A stretch of DNA of 64,000 nucleotides from Burkholderia sp. Ac-20365 (GTDB lineage Bacteria; Pseudomonadota; Gammaproteobacteria; Burkholderiales; Burkholderiaceae): the NCBI RefSeq assembly GCF_017104715.1, contig NZ_JAAGPI010000001.1, forward strand, positions 1 through 64,000, in the 5' to 3' direction. Position 1 is the first letter of the stretch. Every line of letters starts with the position of its first letter. Both the position numbers and the translations under genes were made by a program. The notes beneath the pieces are model-generated. The model saw only the letters and a program-made list of their open reading frames with translations, did no database searches and was not told the origin of the DNA. Positions 1 through 9,081 of this stretch are shown here, in pieces.

Positions 1-120
1 GGCGGTTACCTTGCGCGCGCCAGCGACCCTCCGCCTGGCAATACAGTGATGTGGCGCGGGATGCGACGTCTGACTGACATTCAGTTCGGCTATGAGCTCG
101 CGCTAAAAAGAAGTGGGTAA
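1..120 (+). pseudogene. C-terminal tail of an IS4-family-like transposase, cut by the window edge
   Basis: Frame 1 is open from the first base to a TAA at 118-120 and encodes 39 residues beginning GGYLARASDPPPG and containing MWRGMRRLTDIQFGY. The pattern of a G-R-L-A-type stretch, a PPG, then WRG-x-x-RL-x-DI is the usual end of IS4/Tn5-like DDE transposases. The catalytic part lies outside the window, so whether the element is intact cannot be judged. No terminal inverted repeat could be matched because only one end is present. It marks the left boundary as mobile-element DNA. Family assignment rests on memory of the family's C-terminal signature. Confidence 0.6.
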
Positions 121-179
121 TTGCAAGGCTGCTGCCACGCTTACAGAAGATTCGCGTGTTGAGAAGTTTGTGCGGAGTG

Positions 180-208
180 AAAAAAGCACGCCGGCACGCG
201 CCGGCGTT
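180..208 (-). terminator. Rho-independent terminator of the candidate small RNA
   Basis: An 8-bp GC-rich stem (ACGCCGGC at 189-196, GCCGGCGT at 201-208) with an ACGC loop is followed on the minus strand by GC and a run of seven T. The plus-strand side has no T tract, so it works in the minus direction. Confidence 0.75.
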
Positions 209-320
209 TGAAAATCCTCGGAGCGTACAAATCCGAGGAGGAGGTTCAAACTGAGACAACTATTGTCTCGCAATCCTATGTGTTGCGGCACATCTTGAAA
301 TAATTCTTAAATTTCACCCG
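180..320 (-). ncRNA. Candidate small RNA of about 140 nt with three hairpins and an intrinsic terminator
   Basis: Read on the minus strand, three perfect hairpins follow one another: GAGACAA/TTGTCTC with a 3-nt loop (253-269), an 8-bp stem TCCTCGGA/TCCGAGGA (216-240), and ACGCCGGC/GCCGGCGT with a 4-nt loop (189-208). The last is followed on that strand by GC and seven T residues (180-186), a textbook Rho-independent terminator. Upstream is a good sigma-70 promoter, TTGACT-N16-TAGAAT. No convincing protein is encoded in the interval. The transcript lies in its own intergenic space between the transposase tail and the end of the MocR gene. Class and targets are unknown; an attenuator or leader is possible, but no minus-strand gene follows inside the window. 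Confidence 0.55.
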
Positions 321-326
321 CAAGCC

Positions 327-354
327 ATTCTACGCTACTTGATTTGCGAGTCAA
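327..354 (-). promoter_or_regulatory. Sigma-70 promoter for the candidate small RNA
   Basis: On the minus strand TTGACT (349-354) and TAGAAT (327-332) are separated by 16 bp, which puts the start point near 320. The CGTTAC-N3-GTAACG palindrome at 361-375 lies just upstream of the -35 box, its centre 14 bp from the first -35 base. Confidence 0.55.
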
Positions 355-360
355 AGCAGT

Positions 361-375
361 CGTTACGTTGTAACG
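361..375. promoter_or_regulatory. CGTTAC-N3-GTAACG palindrome, site 1
   Basis: Perfect inverted repeat CGTTAC-GTT-GTAACG. It belongs to a motif that recurs at 2311-2327, 2393-2407, 28369-28383, 45301-45335 and 54753-54771. The TetR-family gene at 44651-45244 carries the longest copy in its own promoter, so that protein is the best candidate reader. Confidence 0.5.
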
Positions 376-559
376 CATGAAAGTCGATTGGCTCATTTCC
401 GATGGTGGTGTCGGATTGCTAGAGGTAGACCGATTTCTCTAATCAGGAACTGATTCGTCGTCGCAGTCCAAATTTTTGGTGTTGATCGACCAAGTTAAAG
501 CATTGGAGATTCCTCTGAACGCGTAGGATTGTGATGAAAACCATAGGTTGTTGGCCGGA

Positions 560-1972
560 TCACAAAAGTTCGTTATAGATTCTTCGCAAATGAAGTGCGT
601 GCTCAAGCGCGTCTTCGGCCGTGGTGATATTCGCGAACCCCATCAGCAGACCGGCGGGAGATCCGGGACATATCTGCCATTCGCTTAGAGCCATGACCGC
701 TAGGCCGTTGGCATTTGCCTCGGTTGCCAGCACCTTATCGTTATACTTCGGCTTTAAGTATGCAAGCACGTGGATGCCGCCAGCGCGGTCCGGTATATGC
801 AACGCGTCACCAAACACATGCTTCAGGGCCTGAACCAGGTAACTCCGCCTAGTTGGATAGAGTGACCGCATCTTTTTGATGTGGCGTGCAAAGTGTCCGA
901 GGTCCATGAAATCCGCCACCGTGGCCTGAAAAAGGTTGGGGCTGCCGCCAAGTTGCGCCATCGTATTGCGGAACTTGCCAACCTCCCGTTCCGGAACCAC
1001 CAGGTAGGCCAGGCGCAATCCAGGGTAGAGTACCTTGCTAAACGTACCCGCGTAGAGGACGCGCCCTCCATGGTCGAGGGTCTTTAGAGGGGGGAGAGGA
1101 CGGCCATGATATCGGAACTCGCTGTCGTAATCATCCTCGATGATCCAGGCTCGCTGCGCTTCGGCCCATTCAAGCAATGCTAACCTACGGGCGAGTGATA
1201 GGGCGACACCCGACGGACTCTGATGCGTCGGAGTAACTACGGCGAATCGTGCGTGCTTGGCTCGTTGAAGTCCCGCTTCCACGTTTAGGCCATCTTCGTC
1301 CACGGGTATTGGAGCTAATCGCATACCGGCATCCTCAAGGAAGCGCCGAGCATGCAGATAACCGGGATCCTCGAACCAACCAGTATCGCCTTGCTTAAAC
1401 AGGGTGCGTCGAGCCAGCTCCAATGCCCCCCGATATCCCGCCGTTACGAAGACCTGATCCGGTGTGCAGACGATGCCGCGAGAAACGGCCAGATATGCTG
1501 CGATCGCCCGACGTAGCGGCTCATATCCGTTTGGCTCCGCATTGACCATGTCTCCTGAGTTCATCGCGCGCAAGTTTCGCCCGGAGAGCCGCACCCAGGT
1601 TTTCCGGGGGAACGCGTCCAGTGCGGGTAAGCCCAGCTGCAGAGAGGCGAAACCAGAGGTCTTGGTCCGATTTGGCAGATGAGGTGCCGTCAACTCAATT
1701 CGCGGGGCAGCAGCAATGCGACCATCAAGTTGCGGAGAAACGACGGTGCCCGCGGGCCCGCGCCCTATCAAATATCCTTCACTGGTTAGCATTTCGTATG
1801 CAGCTTCGACAGTCCCGCGCGCCACGTTCAACTCACTCGCGAGGCTCCGAATCGAAGGGACACGGTCGCCCGGAGCCAGTTTTCCGTCCGCGATAGCATT
1901 CCGAAACCGCCAGTACAACTGTAGATAAATAGGCGATTCCCGGCTTTTGATCGATTTCAGAGGTAAGTCCAT
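560..1972 (-). CDS. MocR/PdxR-type GntR transcriptional regulator with aminotransferase domain (MocR-1)
   Basis: 470 residues when started at the ATG at 1972 (MDLPLKSIK), where family homology begins; an upstream in-frame extension to 2134 has no family character. Residues about 10-80 form the GntR winged helix (YLQLYWRFRNAIADGKL, VPSIRSLASELNVARGT). The rest is a fold-type I aminotransferase domain with the PLP lysine in GTFSKVLYPGLRLAY. Such proteins bind PLP or a PLP adduct as effector and often act on a neighbouring vitamin B6 or amine-metabolism gene, but no obvious target lies beside this one. It is more distant from MocR-2 and MocR-3 than they are from each other, and lacks their 24-bp operator repeats. 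Regulated genes are unknown. Confidence 0.85.
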   Translation of the reverse strand: MDLPLKSIKSRESPIYLQLYWRFRNAIADGKLAPGDRVPSIRSLASELNVARGTVEAAYEMLTSEGYLIGRGPAGTVVSPQLDGRIAAAPRIELTAPHLPNRTKTSGFASLQLGLPALDAFPRKTWVRLSGRNLRAMNSGDMVNAEPNGYEPLRRAIAAYLAVSRGIVCTPDQVFVTAGYRGALELARRTLFKQGDTGWFEDPGYLHARRFLEDAGMRLAPIPVDEDGLNVEAGLQRAKHARFAVVTPTHQSPSGVALSLARRLALLEWAEAQRAWIIEDDYDSEFRYHGRPLPPLKTLDHGGRVLYAGTFSKVLYPGLRLAYLVVPEREVGKFRNTMAQLGGSPNLFQATVADFMDLGHFARHIKKMRSLYPTRRSYLVQALKHVFGDALHIPDRAGGIHVLAYLKPKYNDKVLATEANANGLAVMALSEWQICPGSPAGLLMGFANITTAEDALEHALHLRRIYNELL

Positions 1973-3137
1973 TGCAATGTCCCGACTGAAGAGAGACTTT
2001 TGGGATTTGTAGAGTAGGTCATTATTCTCGAAAATTTTCAATTGCGTAACCTGCACGTCACCATGACGTCGATCACTGCTGTGCTGCCGAGCGGGAAAAG
2101 GAGTAGAACTTGCTAGCAAGTCCATTTTGCCCAAGTACTGACGTAATCAGGGAATCTGAATCAACTACTCGCCGTATAGTCAAGGTGGCACACAATCTCC
2201 CTGCCGAGATTTCGTCTGTTTGATGAACTACTGCGGGGCGCGTTGCTTGAAGTGATGATTGAGACCGAGAGTCATCGTTTGATCTGCGCTTGATCTGGTC
2301 TGCGCGGGCATTGTTACTCGGTAACGATATGCAAGCGGGTCGACCTTGACAGCAGGCACGCGTGAACGAGACGAGTACATCGTCATCGAAATCGTTACGC
2401 AGTAACGCATTAAATGTCATGCAAAAAACTGGAAATAGTCTAGCCATCTCGATCAAGCGATCTACAATCCGGACCGCGTAGAACTCATCACCCACGAAGC
2501 TTGCGTTGTGAGGGAGCATCTGTCATTTTCACGCAGACAGGCGGCTGAGATTTACTTCGTCTTGACGCCTCTGTCGATGTGTTCGCTCAACGCTATTGAT
2601 TCCGGCGTAGATGGCTAGCCGAAGAATATGTGCAACCACGGGCCTAGGATCAACACGTCATGCGATCCCAGCGTCTATGTGATGTGCCAATCGTCTCTCA
2701 GGCGAAGGCTGGGGTACAAAACTGAAGTCCACACATCGATTCGCCGCTTTCGATACCCGATAGATTTTTTCGATGTCAGCGAATTGGTGCGCTTTCCGAA
2801 CCTTTACGCGCACTGCCAACATCCCACCCACTGTCTGTGGGGTGCGCCGTAAATATTTCGCTTCTCGATGAAGTTAGGTAGACGGGCTATGTGGTTTGCC
2901 TGAAGGCTTAGTTTGTATCAGAGAAGGGTCACCGCCCTTTACAGTGGAGATTATTTGAAGGGATTCCGCGAGAAGAACATTGCGCTATTCGTGGGTATGT
3001 GTGCTCTATTGTGACATCTCTCTCTTACGACAAAGACAGCTTTGAGTCACGCTCGTGCCACACCGCCTTATCTACACGTTGACTAAACGGTGTTACTGAC
3101 TGGTTAGAGGTTTGAGCATAGTAAAGGCAAAACAACA
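1973..3137. other. Intergenic region with two CGTTAC-type palindromes
   Basis: About 1.1 kb with no credible gene; open frames here lack ribosome sites and family signatures. It holds two copies of the repeated palindrome: GTTAC-TCG-GTAAC with near-symmetric flanks (2311-2327) and CGTTAC-GCA-GTAACG (2393-2407), 340-435 bp upstream of MocR-1. No good promoter sits at the fixed distance seen at the small RNA and TetR-2 sites. Confidence 0.5.
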
Positions 3138-3548
3138 ATGTACATTGATGACGATGTAAGAAGCGGACCAGTGTGGCTTCGGATTATTGAGATGCTGGGA
3201 GCTGAGATCGACGAAGAATCTACCCGTAATCAGGCCAGTGCCACGTTGGCCAGGAGCTATCCTACGGCGTATCGCGCTAGTGGGAATGTGCAAATTCGCA
3301 TCCTCGAGCGGCCCACCAATTCCACGCTTATCATTCACTGGCGCGATCCGGGGAGATGCTTCTATGGGCATCAATCCTGGCGTATCACCAAAGCGCGCAT
3401 CGCCGGCCATTGTGTGGTCAGTCGTGTTGCCATTCAGAAAGGCGATGACGTTTTCAGGCCGGCCTACACAAATGCACCGCCACAAAACGCACAGGCTATG
3501 ATTTTGGCTTCGGCTGTGTATGGGGCTGGGGATCGGATGCCGGTGTAG
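3138..3548 (+). CDS. DUF3331 family protein, copy A
   Basis: 136 residues starting at ATG 3138 after an AAAGGC-type ribosome site. The C-terminal 90 residues carry the DUF3331 signature: IIHWRDP, then a Gln-Ser-Trp-Arg core (HQSWRITKARIAG), KGDDVFRP, and a terminal AMILAS motif. Function of the family is unknown; it is most common in Burkholderia relatives. No membrane segment or signal peptide is visible, so it is probably cytoplasmic. Two further copies in this window (45353 and 57814) share the core but differ in their N-terminal extensions. It stands alone, without an operon partner. Confidence 0.7.
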   Translation: MYIDDDVRSGPVWLRIIEMLGAEIDEESTRNQASATLARSYPTAYRASGNVQIRILERPTNSTLIIHWRDPGRCFYGHQSWRITKARIAGHCVVSRVAIQKGDDVFRPAYTNAPPQNAQAMILASAVYGAGDRMPV

Positions 3549-4635
3549 GAAGCGGGCGTAAAAAGTAATTGTCGATTGTTGAATGGACGAAACAATTTGA
3601 ACGATGCGTGTGGCGCTTTGTAGTCGTGAAAGCAGAAAGAGTCAGCGGTTTCGGCGGAAGGTAATGGAGACCGTCTCGGTGCGCAAATCGTGTTGCGGGC
3701 GTCAGCAGGTTCTCGCTATCCCTCGTGGTGGTGCAAGGAAGCGTGCGTAACATCGGTCTTGCCAACGACCGCTTGGCCGACACCTGGAGTGGTGCGGATC
3801 GTTCCCACACCGCTATTGAGGGCATCTGCGGAACAACCGACATTCCGACCTCCGCGGGGACTTCGATGGCAGAGCGCGAAAGCATACCGCCCGATACCTT
3901 AATCCCGTTGGAGCCTGCGCGAAACAAGAAGCGTCGTGTCCGCAATCCGCATCTGATAACAGGTGACTTTCTGTCAAGTACCGTGTTCGGCCTTGCATTA
4001 GGTAAAAAGAGGTATGCGTCGATCGACTACGGGTTGTGACTAATCTTCGTTTCTGATGTCGAGAATTTGCCGGCTCGACGGCAGACGAACCCGCGATTCG
4101 TGACTTCTGACTTCGTTTGAGTTGGGGCAGGTCTTTATGATGTCCCAGTCGAACAGATACATCTTGTGCCTATCGGATGGGTCGCCAAATCCCTAAACTG
4201 GTTGCTCTACAACAAGGAATTTTCCGAGACGGACGACCTCTTGGCATCATTTCGACAATGGTCAAAGATCGCATTCCGGACAATGCCGTGATGGAAGGGG
4301 CGAACCTCGACGGGCGCGTAGCATTTGCCGGGCGTGACGACGGCTGCGCACGATTTGACTGCTCGATAGGCCTAGGAGGCCTCGGGCTGTAGCTTCGCCG
4401 GGACACATCGATTAAAGAATAACCTCGCAGTACCGGTGCGTCACCAGCAGCGATGATGTAGTGACCATTACAGACAAACCCGGTCGTGGATTGTAGTAAA
4501 GATCGATTTCATTGGTAACAATTAGGCGAAGCAAAGCAGTATGATTTTCCCGTTCGCGATAGTGTTTGAGTGAGCGCGTTTAGATTCGATAAGCATCGCT
4601 AATCAGAGGTTGAATTTCGTTCAGGTGGTTAGGTA
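3549..4635. other. Stretch without recognisable genes
   Basis: Open frames at 3725-4039 and 4177-4392 (plus) and overlapping minus-strand frames show no known family, no strong ribosome site and mutual overlap. I see nothing that can be assigned; it may be decayed coding DNA. Confidence 0.4.
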
Positions 4636-5283
4636 ATGAGCACGTTTCTTTTGTTGGAATGTAGCCCATACGGTGAGGAGTCGCTGGGGACTCAGTTGAA
4701 TTGGGAGGCCGTTGATCAGTTCCAGTTCGGACGTCCAGAAATTCATGTGATCAGGCGAAGCCTTGCGAATAGTCGGTTGCGAGCGGTGTCGGGCGCGTAT
4801 GGGCAAGCTCGCCTTGAGTCATCGATGCATACTTCGGATGACATCCTGGATTCAGACGAACTTATCGATGAACTTGAGAGGAGTACCTGCGTGCTTATCT
4901 CGACGCCGGTTCATAATTTTGCCGTCCCGTCGGTACTGAAGTTGTGGATCGATCACGTTGTACGCGAAGGCCGGACGTTCAAACGTGCACATCGGGGAAA
5001 GATTGGATTGCTCAAGGACCGACCGACGCTGGTTCTTGTGCGATCCGACAGTCCATGCGTTGGCGAAGGAGTGAGTCAACCTGACTTCGTCACACCGTAT
5101 CTGCGCCATGTATTTTCCGTGATCGGCATCCATAGCACAGAGTTCATTTATCTCGCAGGGGAAAACCCGAAAGCGAATGACATTGCGGTTACTCGTGCGA
5201 AGCTAAGTGCGTCGCTTGAATTCTCATCGCGAGTGTTCCGATTGGCCGCGAATAATTACCGGGTAGGAAGTGGGGTGGTCTAA
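4636..5283 (+). CDS. FMN-dependent NADH-azoreductase-like flavoprotein (flavodoxin-2 family)
   Basis: 215 residues from the ATG at 4636. The fold is that of AzoR/MdaB proteins: an N-terminal strand (STFLLLECSPYGEES) where AzoR-type enzymes place the FMN phosphate loop, a central STPVHNFAVPSVLKLWIDHVVREGRTF segment matching the conserved P-x-(Y/H)-N-F-x-x-P-x-x-L-K-x-W-I-D flavin and dimer motif, and a C-terminal sheet. Such enzymes reduce quinones or azo and nitro compounds with NAD(P)H by two-electron transfer in the cytoplasm. No operon partner is adjacent. A role in handling aromatic or quinone electrophiles fits the neighbourhood but is inferred. Confidence 0.8.
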   Translation: MSTFLLLECSPYGEESLGTQLNWEAVDQFQFGRPEIHVIRRSLANSRLRAVSGAYGQARLESSMHTSDDILDSDELIDELERSTCVLISTPVHNFAVPSVLKLWIDHVVREGRTFKRAHRGKIGLLKDRPTLVLVRSDSPCVGEGVSQPDFVTPYLRHVFSVIGIHSTEFIYLAGENPKANDIAVTRAKLSASLEFSSRVFRLAANNYRVGSGVV

Positions 5284-6211
5284 ACGGATGGCTCGGATCA
5301 CGTTTGTCTACCGAAAACCAGCGAAACGTCGCTTCGATCTGATGGAAGTGCTTATCCATCTGGGATATTCGTTCACGCCAAAAACGCCCGGAGATCTTCT
5401 TAGGCAATGCATGCGTGCATCCCTGTCGCAACGGGCTCGCCGAGGTTGAAATCACTCAAAACGTCTCATGGCTTCTTGGAGCAAGACGGAAGCAGGTCCT
5501 CCGGGCCGCATGAGGATGGTGAGTTGTTAGCAGGAAAAATTGAATCAAGTGAGTTTGTTTTCAACGCACTGAACCCTACGTAGTAAGGGTGTGGCGCGAC
5601 TTTTTTTGCGTTCGAGTCAATACTACTTTTGACTCCGTGTCTGCAGCATTTATGCGATTGATCTGAGTCGATTTCGCGTTGCCTCGACAGATAAAGAGCA
5701 GTCGTTTTGATGAGATGTTGCATATGCACAATAGAAACGTTTTCTGTCGAAGAATGGCAGAAGTCGAGTTTATGTGCATAGACGTGTGCAGGTCTTACGT
5801 GAAGGCAATCCTGCCGTTGCGCACATCGCCCGTCCCTTATTCAACCCTGGTATTTGCAAATACGGGCGAGACTATAATCCCGTCTCCGATCCATGCGCGC
5901 GAGCTGCGCGCAAAGTTAAAAGTTGGGTCGCGCGTGAGTGCAGCGTCGAGAGCCTCGCCCAATGTGGTGCCGGTGCGAAGGTCACCCAGCGTCATGAACC
6001 CATTCGGCGTGACCGCGATCAGTTCAGGTTTCGAGCGCGGTCATGAAACAACCATCCATTGAGAGTATTCCACCTCAAGCGATTTTAGGCTTGTGCTGGA
6101 GTCGTGTACGGCAAGCCAACGATCTGCGGCGCTCGTAGACGTATGTAGAAATTGAACAGCGGAATGAAGCTGAATCGAAGAGTCGCCGAACGTTTCCGGT
6201 ACGCAACTAGC
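5284..6211. other. Stretch without recognisable genes
   Basis: Several overlapping open frames on both strands (for example 5466-5779 minus and 5679-6062 plus) have no family signature and weak start sites. Nothing further can be supported here. Confidence 0.4.
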
Positions 6212-6641
6212 TCATGGGTCGGTTGGCCAGATCGTCGCATTTCGCGCACAGCGGGCTAGTTGAATAAGCCATTCAAGGCGCGCAAGGTAGGCCAGATGGC
6301 GATAAGCGGTGGTGGGTGGCCATGCCTCTAGGAGTTCGACGATGCGGCTTCCGAACCGGCTCATGCCACCCGATGCGGCCGGATCAGCCGCGCCGTATTC
6401 TTGAGAAAGAGTCAGAAAGAAGCGTACCTGTCGAACAAATGCGCGTCGACTCAGACTCTGATTGTTCGGCGTTCGCAAACGGACCCGCTGCGCGAGCAAG
6501 CGCTAGTGTGTTTGCAATCAGGTTACGTCGCTCGTTGTCCATGCTGCGATTCTGCGGGTAGTTTCGAATATGTAGGTTAAGGATAGTCGCGCATTTCCGT
6601 ATAACAACCCGCAGGAAGAGTCCCGTAATCTGCGTCGACAA
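6212..6641 (-). pseudogene. Decayed HvfC/BufC-type (DUF2063) gene fragment
   Basis: On the minus strand one frame (from 6641) carries NERRNLIANTLALARAAGPF, like the Y-R-x-N-V-x-x-x-L start of DUF2063 proteins. A second frame (6499 to 6212) carries AFVRQ and then a stretch around LLEAWPPTTAYRHLAYLARLEWL, the conserved P-Y-L-x-D-x-A-R-L-E-W motif. The two parts are in different frames and the C-terminal half is missing, so the gene is frameshifted and truncated. Intact HvfC/BufC proteins accompany small metal-binding secreted peptides and DoxX proteins; neither peptide nor partner oxidase is present here. Confidence 0.45.
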
Positions 6642-6683
6642 GGAATCCGATGAGGTGAGTGCGATCCGTGATGATTAGAGCAA

Positions 6684-7295
6684 TCAAAAATTGTATTGAA
6701 CATATAGCTGTTCAAAGTCAATGCCAGGATTCGGTTCCTTGATGCTGGCATTCGATAGATGCTGGAAGCGAAATCCGGCCTGATATTGCTGGCGACCGCC
6801 GAAACTAGCGCCGACGCCAACCATGTCGGCAAACTGGAAAGCGCTGGACATGGTGTAGTGGCTAGATATGGAAGGATGAGAAAGCAACCGGACACCAACT
6901 CCAGCTTCGACGTAAGGACGAATCGCTCCACTGTTCTTGATGAAACGCACGACGGGTGTTAAGCCAAACTCGAAAATGTTGTTATGCGCATCTGCCGCAC
7001 CTGAGTGCCAGTAAGCCGCATGCGCTTCGAACACAGCCGTGAAGTGCCAGCCGGCGATCGCCCACCATGACCACTTCGGATCCCATACTCCAGCAAGATC
7101 GACCTTATTCTCATGCACATCGTGACTGTTTGCGATGCCACCTGCGACTTGAACTCCAAAATGATCTGCACGCGCGATCCCGGGCGCACCCAGTGACAGC
7201 AAGAACAAAGAAGCAGTGGTTATACGTAAGCGAGACCTTAACCCGAGAGATGTATGCGCAGCCCGATGCTGTAGAAATCCTTTAATTAGCTTCAC
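6684..7295 (-). CDS. PagL-like lipid A 3-O-deacylase / acyloxyacyl hydrolase
   Basis: 203 residues starting at a GTG (7295). Residues about 20-45 form a signal peptide (LFLLSLGAPGIARA). The rest is an outer-membrane beta-barrel pattern with aromatic ends finishing in F (VQYNF). The PagL catalytic motif H-x-S-N is present as H179 and S181. Two residues after S+10 the Glu of the known His-Ser-Glu triad is replaced by Asp (D193), with E195 nearby. PagL removes the 3-linked acyl chain of lipid A in the outer membrane, changing surface charge and immune recognition. It stands alone; the palindrome at 7446-7461 is about 150 bp upstream. Confidence 0.8.
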   Translation of the reverse strand: MKLIKGFLQHRAAHTSLGLRSRLRITTASLFLLSLGAPGIARADHFGVQVAGGIANSHDVHENKVDLAGVWDPKWSWWAIAGWHFTAVFEAHAAYWHSGAADAHNNIFEFGLTPVVRFIKNSGAIRPYVEAGVGVRLLSHPSISSHYTMSSAFQFADMVGVGASFGGRQQYQAGFRFQHLSNASIKEPNPGIDFEQLYVQYNF

Positions 7296-7445
7296 TTGTT
7301 CGCGTTTTGATTATGGATTGACCTTCAACGGAATCGGACGAACGGCTCCAGGATTCCGACGTTCATATTGAAGCAACGAAAATGTTATGTCGAGTGTGGC
7401 GAACAAGTGTACTAGGGTACGTGTAGTCATGGAGTATCGCATTGA

Positions 7446-7461
7446 CTATACGTGCGTATAG
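7446..7461. promoter_or_regulatory. Perfect palindrome CTATACGTGCGTATAG
   Basis: A 16-bp perfect inverted repeat with an ATAC-N4-GTAT core, about 150 bp upstream of the PagL-like start. It shares that core with sites at 28597, 38866, 39542, 46043 and 54570. Confidence 0.4.
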
Positions 7462-7710
7462 GAAATTCACCCCGAAGCGGTTCGTGAAACGTATTGATGC
7501 GGGGATTTTTTAGCGAAGCAACCTTTGGGTCCAGTAACGGAATAAGGTTCTCGTGTCAGCGGCTTTCTTTACCTGAACTACGGCAGGAATGAAATTGCTG
7601 CCAATTAGGAAGATTCTTTGTCAGAGTCAGCCGCGCCGATGCCAGATTTGCTTTTAATCAGGCTCGGGCGGTAAGCTGTACATAAGATGCGCGGTTGATT
7701 TGAATCCGGC

Positions 7711-7974
7711 TTAATGGTGGTAGTGGACTCCGGGAGATTGTTTCGCTTTTGAACCTGACTCGGTGTTGATAGTTGCGCCGTCACCATATGATTCGCGAGT
7801 GTCAAATTTCGCGGATTCGGATGCAGGAGTCGCTGAGCTCGGACCACGTTGTGATGCGGGGGCGGCATCGGCGGGGTGATAGAAAGGTGCCGGACCGTAG
7901 CCGCTCGCGAAGGCAGGCATCGTTATAGAAAATGACGCTGCTAGCAATGTAAGTCCGATGATTTGGTAGCGCAA
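7711..7974 (-). CDS. DUF4148-like small secreted protein
   Basis: 87 residues from ATG 7974. The first 23 residues are a clear signal peptide (LTLLAASFSITMPAFA-S). The mature part is short, hydrophilic and low in complexity (GYGPAPFYHPADAAPAS onward) and ends in HYHH. This layout is typical of the DUF4148 family, abundant in Burkholderia relatives and of unknown function; members sit in the periplasm. The terminal His cluster could bind a metal ion, which is inference only. It is transcribed alone. Confidence 0.6.
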   Translation of the reverse strand: MRYQIIGLTLLAASFSITMPAFASGYGPAPFYHPADAAPASQRGPSSATPASESAKFDTRESYGDGATINTESGSKAKQSPGVHYHH

Positions 7975-8126
7975 TTTAGACTCCGTGATGATGTAAGGTT
8001 GAAAACGCAGAGCAACTTATTTCTGCATCAGGTTTGGCGTTGAAGTATGTCGGTTATTAATGATGCATTTCTCCATAAGAGGATCATCCGTGTAGCATCG
8101 AAATTTCGTTGTCTGCGACACTGGGG

Positions 8127-8645
8127 CTATCTGTGCACGTCGCGACTTCTGACTGTGCCGGGCGATTTCTGTATAGATGCTAGAAGGAGAGCGAGGGATG
8201 CCGCAAACAATACAAGATCCTTAAGAAGGAACTGGCCAGGCAGTGCCGAAATCGCGGGAAATCCACCTGCAGACACTTCTGTTACGCCCGGTGTGCTCAG
8301 GAGGAACGTGAGCGTGATGGCATAGGTCGCGACTGACATCGCAGCTCCCAATGCGGAGAATATCGGGCGAAAGGCGCCGAGGATAAGAGCGACCGCAGTC
8401 GATATCTCAAGTACACCTATGACATCGCTTGCGCCTTGAACTCCGAACAGAGCGTGCAAGCACCTCACGATGGGGCTGTTGGTGATGAACGGAGCGATAC
8501 CGTTGGCTTCGTAGGTGGTGAATTTCAATCCACCGAACCAAAGGAAGACAATCACCAGCGTCCATCTCAGGAGGGCCATTGAGGAAAGCGATCCAACGCT
8601 TTTTTCGGCGATTTGGAGACGAGATTGATTTAAGTGACTGATCAT
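8127..8645 (-). CDS. DUF417 (YkgB/RclC-like) inner-membrane protein, copy A
   Basis: 172 residues with four predicted membrane helices. The family signature is intact: WFGGLKFTTYEANGIAPFI after the first helix, the SDVIGVLE segment, FLLSTPGV, and FLLKDLVLFAASLALL. E. coli RclC, a member of this family, belongs to the reactive-chlorine regulon controlled by RclR; its biochemical role is unresolved. An RclR-like regulator lies at 13387-14373 and a second DUF417 gene at 38114. The ATG at 8645 has a weak ribosome site, so the start is uncertain by a few codons. Confidence 0.8.
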   Translation of the reverse strand: MISHLNQSRLQIAEKSVGSLSSMALLRWTLVIVFLWFGGLKFTTYEANGIAPFITNSPIVRCLHALFGVQGASDVIGVLEISTAVALILGAFRPIFSALGAAMSVATYAITLTFLLSTPGVTEVSAGGFPAISALPGQFLLKDLVLFAASLALLLASIQKSPGTVRSRDVHR

Positions 8646-8808
8646 TTTGACATTATCAATTCGAATCGAACGTGTATTTGTGTAGAGCGCAATTTCAAAT
8701 GTTTAAGTCGTAGTCGCGGATTTTTACTTCGACTCGAATATATAAAACTGGAGGAAGATGCATCTGTGGACTAGATCTATTTGTATAACTACATCCCCTC
8801 TCCGATGT

Positions 8809-9081
8809 TTACTCTGGAGGTGGGGAGTTGTCGTTTTTATCTCTGAATCGGTTCGAGATACTTGAGACGACGGTGAATACCACGGCTAGCGAGGCGTCGG
8901 GCAGACTACCCGTGATAAACGCGCCTTCGGCGTTGAGGGTCACCAAAGAGGCTGGACCGAAGTGGCCCAACATCGCGAACATTTTTGGTGCGCGGACATC
9001 TGTGTTCTTCTTGGTCCACGCGTGTAACTTGGTGGCGGCACCAATGATTGATTCACAGGTGCGAATAGCGATTCGGGGCAT
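8809..9081 (-). pseudogene. Possible N-terminal fragment of a CMD/AhpD-like gene
   Basis: The frame from ATG 9081 begins MPRIAI and continues with KMFAMLGHFGPASLVTLNAEGA. This follows the layout of the long CMD proteins elsewhere in the window (MxRIxIP ... GFVPNxFxxxxxSPxAL...LQxAL). It then departs from the family and ends without the C-x-x-C catalytic segment. I read it as a truncated or decayed ninth copy. The alignment is short and there is no good ribosome site, so chance similarity remains possible. Confidence 0.35.

Noticed and set aside
5679..6062. 127-codon plus-strand frame
   Set aside because: No family match or ribosome site, and it overlaps other open frames.
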